Of a stretch of DNA of 64,000 nt, positions 35,643-43,159 are shown in pieces. Made by a program: the position numbers and the translations under genes. Origin of the DNA: an uncultured Sutterella sp. (GTDB lineage Bacteria; Pseudomonadota; Gammaproteobacteria; Burkholderiales; Burkholderiaceae_F); assembly GCA_905194315.1 (NCBI GenBank), contig CAJJRX010000005.1, forward strand, positions 1-64,000. Reading direction: 5' to 3'. Below the pieces are notes generated by a model that saw only the letters and a program-made list of their open reading frames with translations, was not told the origin of the DNA and made no database searches. Positions within the stretch are counted from its first letter, which is position 1, and each line of letters begins with the position of its first letter.

Positions 35643-36287
35643 ATGTCCCCATTAGAAGTTGTCCGCGAGCGCTATACCACAAAACACTATGATCCGAGCA
35701 AGCCTCTGACGGACGAGGAATTCAACACACTGCTCGAAGTGCTGCGTCTGTCGCCGAGTTCGGTGAACTCCCAGCCCTGGCATTTCTTTGTGGCCCGCTC
35801 CGAAGAAGCCAAGAAGAAGCTTCTGCCCGGCGTGCTCGACTTCAATCAGAACCGTGTGATGGATGCCGACTTTGTGGTGGTGATGGCTGCCAAGGATGAA
35901 TACACGGATGCGGATTTCGCCAGGGTGCTTGAGAAGGAAACCGCTGACGGGCGTTATCCCAATGCCGAAATGGCCGCACAGCAGGATCAGGGCCGCCGCT
36001 ACTTTGTCGGTCTGCACTCCGGGAGCCCTGAGGAGCTCCACGCCTGGGCCTCGCGTCAGACCTATATTGCGCTCGGCTTTGTGCTTTACGCGGCTGCCAG
36101 CATGGGTATTGACTCCACCTGCCTTGAAGGGCTCGACTACGACAAGGTCGATGAGGCGCTCGGTCTCAAGGGCAAGGGTCTGCGCACGGCTGTGGCTGTG
36201 AGTTTCGGCCACCGTGCTCACAACGACGGCAACGCCACCCGTCCGAAGTCCCGTCTCGCGCTCTCTGATGTGGTGACGGTGCTTTAA
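35643..36287 (+). CDS. Nitroreductase family protein, NfsB-like
   Basis: A 214-residue FMN enzyme. RYTTKHYDPSKPLTDEEFNTLLEVLRLSPSSVNSQPWHFFV carries the FMN-contacting arginine/lysine and the SSVNSQPW motif of the NfsB group; TRPKSRLALSDVV is the matching C-terminus. It would reduce nitroaromatics, quinones or flavins with NAD(P)H; the physiological substrate is unknown. GAGGTG lies 6 nt before ATG 35643. Single gene with a terminator. Confidence 0.92.
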   Translation: MSPLEVVRERYTTKHYDPSKPLTDEEFNTLLEVLRLSPSSVNSQPWHFFVARSEEAKKKLLPGVLDFNQNRVMDADFVVVMAAKDEYTDADFARVLEKETADGRYPNAEMAAQQDQGRRYFVGLHSGSPEELHAWASRQTYIALGFVLYAAASMGIDSTCLEGLDYDKVDEALGLKGKGLRTAVAVSFGHRAHNDGNATRPKSRLALSDVVTVL

Positions 36288-36319
36288 GCGCTCCGGTGCT
36301 GTGCGCTGACACAAATCTG

Positions 36320-36352
36320 AACTCCCGGTTTTACGCAACCGGGAGTTTTTTT
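36320..36352 (+). terminator. Terminator of the nitroreductase gene
   Basis: AACTCCCGGTT-ttacgc-AACCGGGAGTT is followed by further T residues (T7). Confidence 0.9.
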
Positions 36353-36461
36353 GTCACGAGAATCAGGAGTTTGAAACGACTTCCGGATAAAATCTCACCG
36401 GCGGCAGACACCGGCTTTGCTAGACTGTCAGCACTCGAAAAAAATACCAATGGAGTCAAAT

Positions 36462-37277
36462 ATGCGCCTCTGGGCAAAACTGATCACTGTTATGAGCCTT
36501 GCTTCGGCCCTGGTGCCGGCACACTCGGCAATGACGGAAGAACAGGCACAGACTGTGCTCAACGATGACAGCTATTTCCGCCGCTGGTCGCAGCCCGGTG
36601 CGATCACGAGCGTGGCGGAGGCTGAAAAGGTCAAAGAGCAGGGCGATCGCGAACTCGCCCGCATCGAAGAGGCGCTCGGTGACATGAAGAAGGTCTGCTA
36701 CGGCAGGTTCTTCGTCAACAGCTGCATTGAGGATGCCCGCAAGCTCTCCTTTGTGCGCGACCGTGAAATCCGCAAGGTCCGTAATCAGGCCGATGCGATC
36801 ATCCGTGCCGACAAAACGCGTGAGATTCAGGAACGCCGTGCCCGCTCGGCCGCAGAGGTCAAGGAGCCGCCGATGAAGCCGCGTGCTGCGGGCAGTGCAA
36901 AACCCGCCCCTGCAACGCCGGAGGCCAGAACGCCGCGTGAGGCCCGGGACGTGACGCCGCTTACCCCGAAAAAGCCCCGCGCAGCCAGTGAACCGATGGT
37001 GATTGACAACACGGCTGCCGAGCGCGTCAGGGAAAAGAACGCCGAGGCTGCAGAGAAACGTGCGCTTGAGGCGGACAATGTGGCAGCGTACGAAGCCAAG
37101 CAGCGCGAGGCGGCCGAACGTATGAAGGCCGCCCGTGAAAAGGCCGAAGAGCGCCGCAAAGAACGCGAGGCGCAGCAGGAGAGCTTCGAGAAATCCCGCC
37201 TTGAGCGTGAGCAGGCGCAAAAGCGCTATCAGGAGCAGCAGAACCAGAACCGCTCCTCGCTCTCGAAATATTTCTGA
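36462..37277 (+). CDS. Secreted coiled-coil protein of unknown function
   Basis: The 271-residue protein begins with an N-terminal signal peptide (MRLWAKLITVMSLASALVPAHSA, likely cleaved after about residue 23). A 90-residue region with two cysteines (KKVCYGRFFVNSCIEDARKLSF) follows, which could form a periplasmic disulfide, then a Pro/Ala/Lys-rich linker (about 130-190) and a highly charged Arg/Glu/Ala/Lys coiled coil to the end (RLEREQAQKRYQEQQNQ ... LSKYF). GGAG lies 6 nt before ATG 36462. I do not recognise a named family; similar small proteins occur in Burkholderiales. It lies 152 bp upstream of the helicase gene on the same strand. Confidence 0.75.
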   Translation: MRLWAKLITVMSLASALVPAHSAMTEEQAQTVLNDDSYFRRWSQPGAITSVAEAEKVKEQGDRELARIEEALGDMKKVCYGRFFVNSCIEDARKLSFVRDREIRKVRNQADAIIRADKTREIQERRARSAAEVKEPPMKPRAAGSAKPAPATPEARTPREARDVTPLTPKKPRAASEPMVIDNTAAERVREKNAEAAEKRALEADNVAAYEAKQREAAERMKAAREKAEERRKEREAQQESFEKSRLEREQAQKRYQEQQNQNRSSLSKYF

Positions 37278-37429
37278 TATCTCTTTATTCCTGCCAAAGG
37301 CCGCCGTCTGTGCGGCCTTTGCTGTCTGATCCTCTGACGTGATCCTGTGAAGAGCCTTCACGCGTGCGGTTCGCGGTCCTATAATTCTCTGATACTCTGA
37401 AAACACGACTTCACAAAGAGCACTTCCCG

Positions 37430-39583
37430 ATGACATCTCCCGCAACCTGGCTCGATCCCGGACTGGACTTTCCCGACCGTATGGCGTCGCTGTACGCAAA
37501 AGACGGCCTGATGGCAAAGAAAATCAAAGGTTTTCACCCTCGTGAAGGGCAGAAGGCTTTTGCTGTGGAGGTCTCAAAGCTCATCGGTGAGAAGAGCACG
37601 CTCATTGCCGAGGCCGGCACGGGGACCGGGAAAACCTTTGCCTATCTGGTGCCTGCCATTGCCGCGGGCTGCAAAACCATTGTCTCGACCGCAGGAAAAT
37701 CCCTGCAGGATCAGCTCTCGACAAAAGACCTTCCGGCAATCCGTTCACTGCTCGGTATCGGGGTCAAAACGAGTGTGCTCAAGGGGCGCGCGAACTACAT
37801 CTGTCACTACCGGCTTGAGCTTGCCAACAGTGAAAGCTTTCTGCCAGAGCAGGATTCCGGGGCCAAGCTGCGTATGATCAGCCGTTTTGCCGCCGTGAGC
37901 GAGACCGGTGACAAGGGTGAGCTGAGCGCAGTGCCCGAGGATGATCCTCTCTGGCCGATGGTGACAAGCACCCGCGAGAACTGCCTCGGGCGCGATCGCT
38001 GCCCGCACTGGGATGAGTGCTTTGTCAGAAAGGCACGCGAGCGTGCACTCGAAAGCGATGTGATCGTGGTGAACCACCATCTGTATCTGAGCTCGCTTGC
38101 GCTCAGAAACCAGAGCAACAACATGATCGACGGTCTGCTCCCCGATGCGGCGCTCACCGTGATTGATGAGGCGCACCAGCTCCCGGGTATTGCATCGGAC
38201 TTTTTCGGTCGTGGTTTTTCCACCAGAGAGCTTGAAAAGACGGCTGACGAAGGAGCGGTGCTGAGTGCACGGGCCACGGTGGGCGATCAGCAGAACTGGA
38301 TGGCGCTCAGAAGCAGCATGCAGCAGGCGCTGCGTATGCTGATCAAAGCGGTGAACGAGAGCGGCCTCGCTGAAGGGGAGAAGCTCGCCTTTGACAAGAT
38401 TGAAAAGCCCGAGACGCTCATCGAGCCGTTTGATGCGCTCAGTGAGGTCTGCTACCGGTACGCAGAGGTTTTTAAAGCCAATGCAGGCCGTGATGATGAG
38501 CTCGATACGCTGAGCGAATGGTTTGCCGGGCTGCAGTTTGAAGTGAATTCCTGGCGGGCTATTGTCCGCGGAGAGCCGCTTGATGTGCCGGGGCTTGAAC
38601 CCGCCGTACCCGGTACGGATACTGAGGGCGAGGGTGAGACGCAGGCAGCTGCTCAAGAGGGCCCCCGGGCGGCGTCTTCCGCGACATCGCGCCGTGCCTC
38701 GAGTGTGCTCTGGATTGAGGCCGGCAAGCAGTATGCGCGCTTTAACAACACGCCGCTCAATTTCTCAGCGGACTTTCGCAAAATGCGCGAGGAGATGGGC
38801 GGCGCCTGGGTGTTTACCTCGGCAACGCTCTCAAACTCCGGCAACTTCACCCACTTCAAGAGCGAGCTCGGAATCGGGGAGGCTGTGGAGCGCTCCTGGG
38901 AGAGTCCGTTCAACTACTGGGAGCAGGGCTGTCTTTATATTCCGAAGATTCCCGCCCCGGCGAACAACACCGCGGTGCACACCGAAAATGTGATCGATGC
39001 CGTCTGGCCGCTCATCGTGGCGGCCCGGGGCCGCACATTTGTGCTCTGCACCTCGCTCGCGGCCGTTGACATTGCCGCGCAGCGTCTTGAGGAGCGGCTC
39101 AGTGCCAACGGTCTCGACTATAAACTGCTCGTTCAGGGCAGTGCCCCGAAGGGCGCGCTCGTGAGGGCTTTCCGTGAGCACGGGCATGCGGTGCTCGTGG
39201 GCAGTATGGGGTTCTGGGAGGGCGTTGACGTGCAGGGGGATGCTCTCTCGCTCGTCGTGATCGACAAGCTGCCGTTCTCTCCGCCTGACGATCCGGTGAC
39301 CGAAGCCCGCTGCCGGCAGATCCGGGAGGCGGGCGGTCATCCGTTTGCGGCCTACACCCTGCCTGAGGCGATTATTGCGCTCAAGCAGGGGGTGGGACGG
39401 CTTATCCGGAGTGAGACCGACCGCGGTATGGTGGTGCTCTGCGACACCCGTGTGGTCGACAAGCCCTACGGCTCGATTGTGCTGAAAAATCTGCCCGACT
39501 TCTATCGCACCCGCCGTGAGGAAAAGGCGCTGCAGTTCTTCCTTGCGCCGGAAAAATTCAAAGAGGGGCTTTACCGGCAGTAA
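37430..39583 (+). CDS. ATP-dependent DNA helicase, YoaA/DinG (XPD-like) family
   Basis: The 717-residue superfamily 2 helicase shows HPREGQKAFA (Q-motif region), Walker A AEAGTGTGKTFAYLVPA, and DEAH in VIDEAHQLPGIASDF. The iron-sulfur-cluster cysteines expected for XPD-like helicases are in NYICHYRLE, ENCLGRDRCPHWDECF. The C-terminal domain has VLVGSMGFWEGVDVQGDALSLVVIDKLPF and GVGRLIRSETDRG. A low-complexity insertion lies at about 390-425. It resembles YoaA, a repair helicase that works with the replisome in E. coli. ATG 37430 chosen; an internal Met at about 25 is possible. The trp T-box region lies downstream. Confidence 0.9.
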   Translation: MTSPATWLDPGLDFPDRMASLYAKDGLMAKKIKGFHPREGQKAFAVEVSKLIGEKSTLIAEAGTGTGKTFAYLVPAIAAGCKTIVSTAGKSLQDQLSTKDLPAIRSLLGIGVKTSVLKGRANYICHYRLELANSESFLPEQDSGAKLRMISRFAAVSETGDKGELSAVPEDDPLWPMVTSTRENCLGRDRCPHWDECFVRKARERALESDVIVVNHHLYLSSLALRNQSNNMIDGLLPDAALTVIDEAHQLPGIASDFFGRGFSTRELEKTADEGAVLSARATVGDQQNWMALRSSMQQALRMLIKAVNESGLAEGEKLAFDKIEKPETLIEPFDALSEVCYRYAEVFKANAGRDDELDTLSEWFAGLQFEVNSWRAIVRGEPLDVPGLEPAVPGTDTEGEGETQAAAQEGPRAASSATSRRASSVLWIEAGKQYARFNNTPLNFSADFRKMREEMGGAWVFTSATLSNSGNFTHFKSELGIGEAVERSWESPFNYWEQGCLYIPKIPAPANNTAVHTENVIDAVWPLIVAARGRTFVLCTSLAAVDIAAQRLEERLSANGLDYKLLVQGSAPKGALVRAFREHGHAVLVGSMGFWEGVDVQGDALSLVVIDKLPFSPPDDPVTEARCRQIREAGGHPFAAYTLPEAIIALKQGVGRLIRSETDRGMVVLCDTRVVDKPYGSIVLKNLPDFYRTRREEKALQFFLAPEKFKEGLYRQ

Positions 39584-39638
39584 AGGTCAGAAGGGTGAGA
39601 AAAACGAAGTTTTTTATCTGTCCGTAAAAGCATAACTC

Positions 39639-39695
39639 TGACATTTGTCACTTACTGTGTTTCACTATCCATAATGCTAAGCAACAGGTGACAGA
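39639..39695. repeat. 57-nt motif, copy 1 (upstream of trpEG)
   Basis: TGACATTTGTCACTT, 28 bp, then CAACAGGTGACAGA. The left arm contains the palindrome TGACA-TT-TGTCA and the right arm an inverted GTGACA. A second copy with the same 28-bp spacing lies at 42418-42474 beyond trpG. Function unknown; operator or recombination-site remnants are both possible. Confidence 0.6.
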
Positions 39696-39799
39696 TTTCA
39701 TTCCGGCGGTGTTTTGTGGAATGGTTTTCTTGACTCTGGCAGGCGTTTTTCCCGCCGCTTCCGTCTCTAGTGGAAAGTGCTCAGAAAAGTTGTGAGAAC

Positions 39800-39827
39800 C
39801 CGAAGCGATGGTGAGTTTTCGCTTCGG
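39800..39827. other. Hairpin upstream of the trp T-box promoter
   Basis: CCGAAGCG/CGCTTCGG (8 bp, 12-nt loop) lies 16 bp before the -35 element of the trp leader. No T-run follows on either strand. Confidence 0.4.
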
Positions 39828-39842
39828 CACTGCACCGAGATA

Positions 39843-39871
39843 TTGACGCGGCCGTGCAACTTCCCTAGGAT
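39843..39871 (+). promoter_or_regulatory. Promoter of the trpEG T-box leader
   Basis: TTGACG (39843-39848), 17 bp, TAGGAT (39866-39871). The predicted start at about 39878 is where near-perfect identity with the second T-box leader begins, which supports it. Confidence 0.75.
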
Positions 39872-39877
39872 TGAATG

Positions 39878-40214
39878 TACACCGTTGAAGCGGAAGTAAC
39901 GGCGAACGAAGACTTCTGAGAGAGCCCGAGTAAGGTGAGAGTCGGGTAAGACACTGGTCGTCAAATGGGCCGCTGAGGGCGCAGTCAAAAGCAGGTGAGC
40001 CTGCCTAGTATTCTGCGACGCGCGAACCTGCGTATTGTGGTTCAGGGTATGATGGTACCCGGAAAAAAAGCGCATGGACCTCCGGTCCGTGAAAGTAAGG
40101 TGGCACCGCGGGTGGACTCTTTCACTCGTCCTTACATCAGGCAGCAGCGCTGCCGGGATGTTTGCCGCCTGCGCAATAGAGCTCCCCGGTCAGTGCTGCC
40201 GGCGGAGTTTTTTT
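39878..40214 (+). promoter_or_regulatory. T-box riboswitch (tRNA-Trp) controlling trpEG
   Basis: Stem I base helix AGCGG (39889-39893) pairs with CCGCT (39970-39974). The specifier loop carries AGTA (39895-39898) on the 5' side and CAAATGGG on the 3' side, with UGG (39966-39968) as specifier codon. The distal arm has AGAGAG and GGTGAGAG in a CCCGA/TCGGG-closed loop, as in known T-boxes. A Stem II-like element (GCGCAG ... AGTATTCTGCG) follows. The T-box AAGGTGGCACCGCGGG is at 40097-40112 within an antiterminator GTAAGG ... CCTTAC (40095-40135). The bulge UGGC would pair with a GCCA tRNA end; tRNA-Trp has discriminator G. A competing terminator precedes trpE. Uncharged tRNA-Trp should turn the genes on. 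Confidence 0.9.
40125..40214 (+). terminator. Regulated terminator of the trp T-box
   Basis: CTCGTCC (40125-40131), which is also the 3' half of the antiterminator, can pair imperfectly with GGCGGAG (40201-40207). Inside it GGCAGC pairs with GCTGCC and CTGCCGGG with CCCGGtCAG. T7 follows (40208-40214), 18 bp before the trpE start. The two folds are mutually exclusive. Confidence 0.75.
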
Positions 40215-40232
40215 ATTGCGGAAAAGAAGTCT

Positions 40233-41702
40233 ATGCAGCTTAATCTTTCTCTGGATGATGTCAGACGTACCGGCCGCGAGCAGAATGCGCGGCTTGTTCC
40301 TGTGGCGGGCGAAATGCTCTCCGATCTGCTCACGCCGATCGATATTGTGCGTATTCTGCGCCTGGTCTCGGAGCATGTGTTTCTCTTTGAGAGCGTGGAG
40401 GACAAGGAGCACTGGGGCCGCTACAGCTTTCTGGGTTTTCGCCCCCGGCTCTGCGTGACCGCCCGTGCGGGCGAGCTCTATCTCAATGGTGAAAAGGCGA
40501 CGGGGGAACACAATCCGAACACCTATCTCCGTAAACTGCTCTCGGAGCACAAGAGCGCCCGTGTGCCGGGACTGCCTTCCTTCACGGGCGGCTTTGTGGG
40601 GTATTTTGCCTTTGACTACCTTGGCTACAGTGAGCCGACGATCCGGTTTCCGCAGGAGGATGCGGAAGGTTTTCAGGATCTCGACCTGATGATGTTTGAC
40701 CGGCTGATCGCCTTTGATCATCTGCGCCAGAAAATCCTTCTGATTGCCAATGTCGATACGGACGATGTCGAGCAGAGTTATGCGCAGGCTGAGCGTGACA
40801 TCCTTGAGATGCGCAATCTGCTGCGCCGGCAGGACCGCTTCACGCCGCCGGCGGGAAGACTGCTCGGACCGATCGAGCCGCTTTTTGAAAAAACGCGCTT
40901 CTGTGAAATGGTCGAACGCGCCAAGCGGAGCATCTTCGAAGGGGATATCTTCCAGATTGTGCTCTCCAACCGTTTCTCGGCACCCTATGAAGGCAGTCTG
41001 TTCAACACCTACCGGCTTCTGAGAACCATCAACCCGTCTCCGTACCTCTTTTATCTCTCCGGCACGGATGTGGAGGTTGCCGGTGCCTCGCCCGAGACAC
41101 TGGTAAAACTCGAAGACGGTGTGTTGCACACGTTCCCGCTCGCGGGCACCCGCCCCCGCGGGAAGACGCCCGAAGAGGACCGCCGGCTTGAGGCGGAACT
41201 GCTCAGCGACGAGAAAGAGCTTGCCGAACACAACATGCTGGTGGATCTCGGCCGCAATGACCTCGGAAAGATCAGTCGCTTCAGCAGTGTGAAGGTGGAG
41301 AAACTCCGTGTGATCGAGCGCTTCTCGCACGTGATGCATATCGGCTCGACCGTGCGCGGGGAAATCCGCGAGGACTGCGATGCGCTCGATGCCATCAATG
41401 CCGTGCTGCCGGCGGGAACCCTCTCCGGGGCGCCCAAAATCCGTGCCTGTCAGCTCATCAGCGAACTCGAAGGCAATAAACGCGGCATCTACGGGGGCGC
41501 AATCGGCTACATCGGGTTTGACGGCAATATGGACACATGCATTGCAATCCGCATCGCCTACCGCAAGAACGGTCGCGTTTATGTGCGCAGCGGTGCCGGT
41601 ATTGTGGCGGATTCGGTGCCCGAAAATGAATATACGGAATGCGTCAACAAGGCAAAAGCCGTGGTGCGCGCCCTCGAGCAGGCTCAGGAGGAGGATTTAT
41701 GA
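40233..41702 (+). CDS. trpE: Anthranilate synthase component I
   Basis: TrpE converts chorismate to anthranilate, the first committed step to tryptophan. The 489-residue protein has the feedback-site region FLFESVEDKEHWGRYSFLGF, and the chorismate-binding core FCEMVERAKRSIFEGDIFQIVLSNRF, FYLSGTDVEVAGASPETLVKL, HNMLVDLGRNDLGK, LPAGTLSGAPKIRACQLI and RSGAGIVADSVPENEYTEC. The start is ATG 40233 (MQLNLSLDDV), 18 bp after the leader terminator; a longer in-frame extension to 40074 is T-box RNA, not protein. Its stop overlaps trpG (ATGA), so the two subunits are coupled. trpDCFBA are not in the window. Confidence 0.96.
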   Translation: MQLNLSLDDVRRTGREQNARLVPVAGEMLSDLLTPIDIVRILRLVSEHVFLFESVEDKEHWGRYSFLGFRPRLCVTARAGELYLNGEKATGEHNPNTYLRKLLSEHKSARVPGLPSFTGGFVGYFAFDYLGYSEPTIRFPQEDAEGFQDLDLMMFDRLIAFDHLRQKILLIANVDTDDVEQSYAQAERDILEMRNLLRRQDRFTPPAGRLLGPIEPLFEKTRFCEMVERAKRSIFEGDIFQIVLSNRFSAPYEGSLFNTYRLLRTINPSPYLFYLSGTDVEVAGASPETLVKLEDGVLHTFPLAGTRPRGKTPEEDRRLEAELLSDEKELAEHNMLVDLGRNDLGKISRFSSVKVEKLRVIERFSHVMHIGSTVRGEIREDCDALDAINAVLPAGTLSGAPKIRACQLISELEGNKRGIYGGAIGYIGFDGNMDTCIAIRIAYRKNGRVYVRSGAGIVADSVPENEYTECVNKAKAVVRALEQAQEEDL

Positions 41703-42289
41703 TTTTGCTCATCGACAGCTATGACAGCTTTGTCTACAACCTCTATCAGTATCTGGGCGAGATTGAGCCTGATATCCGCGTAATCCGCAACGATGAGATG
41801 AGTGTGGAAGAGATCCGCGCCCTTAATCCGGAGGCGATTGTGCTCTCTCCGGGGCCCGGACGGCCCGAGGATGCCGGGGTGATTATTGACGTGGTGAAAA
41901 CGCTCGGCGCTGAGATTCCGGTGTTCGGTGTCTGCCTGGGACATCAGGCAATCTGCAGTGCGTTCGGCGCCACGGTCACCTACGCTTCAACGCTCATGCA
42001 CGGTAAATCGAGCCGCGTGAACTACGACAGAGAGAGTGTGATTTTCAGCCGTCTGCCGCCCGGTGAGGGCGAGGTGGCGCGCTACCACTCGCTTGCGGCC
42101 GATCCCGCCACCATCCCTGAGGTGCTCAAGGTCACGGCAGTGACTGCTGACGGTGAAGTGATGGCAGTCGAACACCGGCATCTGCCGGTTTTCGGGGTGC
42201 AGTTTCACCCGGAATCGATTCTCACGAAGGACGGCAAACTGATGCTCAAGGCATTTCTTGAGTTTGCCAGGTCCCGCCGGGCCGCCTGA
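41699..42289 (+). CDS. trpG: Anthranilate synthase component II (glutamine amidotransferase)
   Basis: The 196-residue class I amidotransferase releases ammonia from glutamine for TrpE; such subunits can also serve aminodeoxychorismate synthase (PabA). The catalytic triad is visible: Cys in FGVCLGHQAIC, His and Glu in FGVQFHPESILT. Glutamine-site motifs IDSYDSFVYNLYQYL and LSPGPGRPEDAG are present. GGAGGAGG lies 5 nt before ATG 41699, which overlaps the trpE stop. A terminator follows, so trpEG is a two-gene unit under the T-box. Confidence 0.95.
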   Translation: MILLIDSYDSFVYNLYQYLGEIEPDIRVIRNDEMSVEEIRALNPEAIVLSPGPGRPEDAGVIIDVVKTLGAEIPVFGVCLGHQAICSAFGATVTYASTLMHGKSSRVNYDRESVIFSRLPPGEGEVARYHSLAADPATIPEVLKVTAVTADGEVMAVEHRHLPVFGVQFHPESILTKDGKLMLKAFLEFARSRRAA

Positions 42290-42312
42290 GCGGTCAGTGC
42301 CGAAGCAATAAT

Positions 42313-42351
42313 AAAGACCTCTCTGCCGTTTTGGCAGCGGGGTCTTTTTTT
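42313..42351 (+). terminator. Terminator of trpEG
   Basis: AAAGACC and GGTCTTT arms enclose CTGCC-gtttt-GGCAG, followed by T residues. It lies 24 bp after trpG. Confidence 0.85.
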
Positions 42352-42417
42352 CGGAGAAGACATTGCCGTTTGATCGGTGAATGACGAATTTCTAATATGA
42401 CCGTTTATAGCAAATAA

Positions 42418-42474
42418 TGACATTTGTCACTTTCAAAATATATTTGCAGTATTGATAAAGCGACAAGTGACAGA
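42418..42474. repeat. 57-nt motif, copy 2 (downstream of trpEG)
   Basis: TGACATTTGTCACTT, 28 bp, then CGACAAGTGACAGA, in the same orientation as copy 1 at 39639-39695. The arms are conserved (left identical, right 12 of 14) while the 28-bp middle is not, which points to protein binding at the arms. The rest of 42352-42649 is AT-rich and shows no gene. Confidence 0.6.
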
Positions 42475-42649
42475 AATCGCTGATTTTTAAAACATGGTAT
42501 AAAAATCTGAGTATTACCCGGCAAGGCATCAGTGCGCGGCATCGGATGACTGCAGCGGATGCGTTAAGATACGCCTTATTGTTTTTCAGTTTTGTGAACC
42601 GTATTGAGAAGCAGGAGAGCCGCTTCTGACTCTCCTGAGGAAATGTGCC

Positions 42650-43111
42650 ATGACCCGACCGACTCTCTTTCTGAGTGCCTCTGCACTGGTGAATTTTGTT
42701 GCCGCTTCGGCACACACGCTGCTTATGGCTTATCTGCCGCTGGCCGGTAACGGCCTGTTTATGTTTCCGGGCGACTGGCACAGCCACTTTGTTAACACGA
42801 TCCTGTGGCTGCTCGGTGCGGCGGCAGTGATATGCCTTACGCTGATCTTTCCTGCCAGAAAAGAGGCCCGCGGCATTGATGCGGCACAGGCCGGTAAGAC
42901 GCTTGCCGAGGCGGCCGGCCGTACCGCCGCCTCAACGAGCCTCGGGTGTCTGTATATTTTTTCCGGCATTCTGCTCACCATGTTTCATTTCAGTGCTCAG
43001 GGCGCAGGAATGACGGTTAGTCTGGTGGCGGCCATTCTCGGACTGGTGACACTCTCGTCAGCTTTGAAGTGGCTCAGACAACTCCTGGTGCTGCTGCGGG
43101 AAAAACCGTAG
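42650..43111 (+). CDS. Small inner-membrane protein of unknown function
   Basis: A 153-residue protein with four hydrophobic segments (about residues 8-28, 49-66, 96-115, 123-145) separated by short polar loops, including a charged loop (PARKEARGIDAAQAGKTLAEAAGR). No family recognised. GAGGAAATG precedes ATG 42650 by about 10 nt. It is a single gene followed by a strong terminator, between trpEG and the convergent McrBC operon. Confidence 0.7.
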   Translation: MTRPTLFLSASALVNFVAASAHTLLMAYLPLAGNGLFMFPGDWHSHFVNTILWLLGAAAVICLTLIFPARKEARGIDAAQAGKTLAEAAGRTAASTSLGCLYIFSGILLTMFHFSAQGAGMTVSLVAAILGLVTLSSALKWLRQLLVLLREKP

Positions 43112-43132
43112 GAGCGTTATCCTGACCGGAGC

Positions 43133-43159
43133 GGTGTGCCTTGCGGCACACCTTTTTTT
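43133..43159 (+). terminator. Terminator of the small membrane protein gene
   Basis: GGTGTGCC-ttgc-GGCACACC is followed by T7, ending at the stop codon of the convergent mcrC. Confidence 0.88.

Noticed and set aside
39767..40075. Open frame on the minus strand whose peptide resembles one encoded at 55541-55825
   Set aside because: The similarity is caused by the conserved T-box RNA lying on the opposite strand of each frame. There is no ribosome-binding site and no protein character.
40074..40232. N-terminal extension of trpE (53 extra residues)
   Set aside because: This stretch is the T-box antiterminator and terminator. The conserved TrpE N-terminus begins at ATG 40233.
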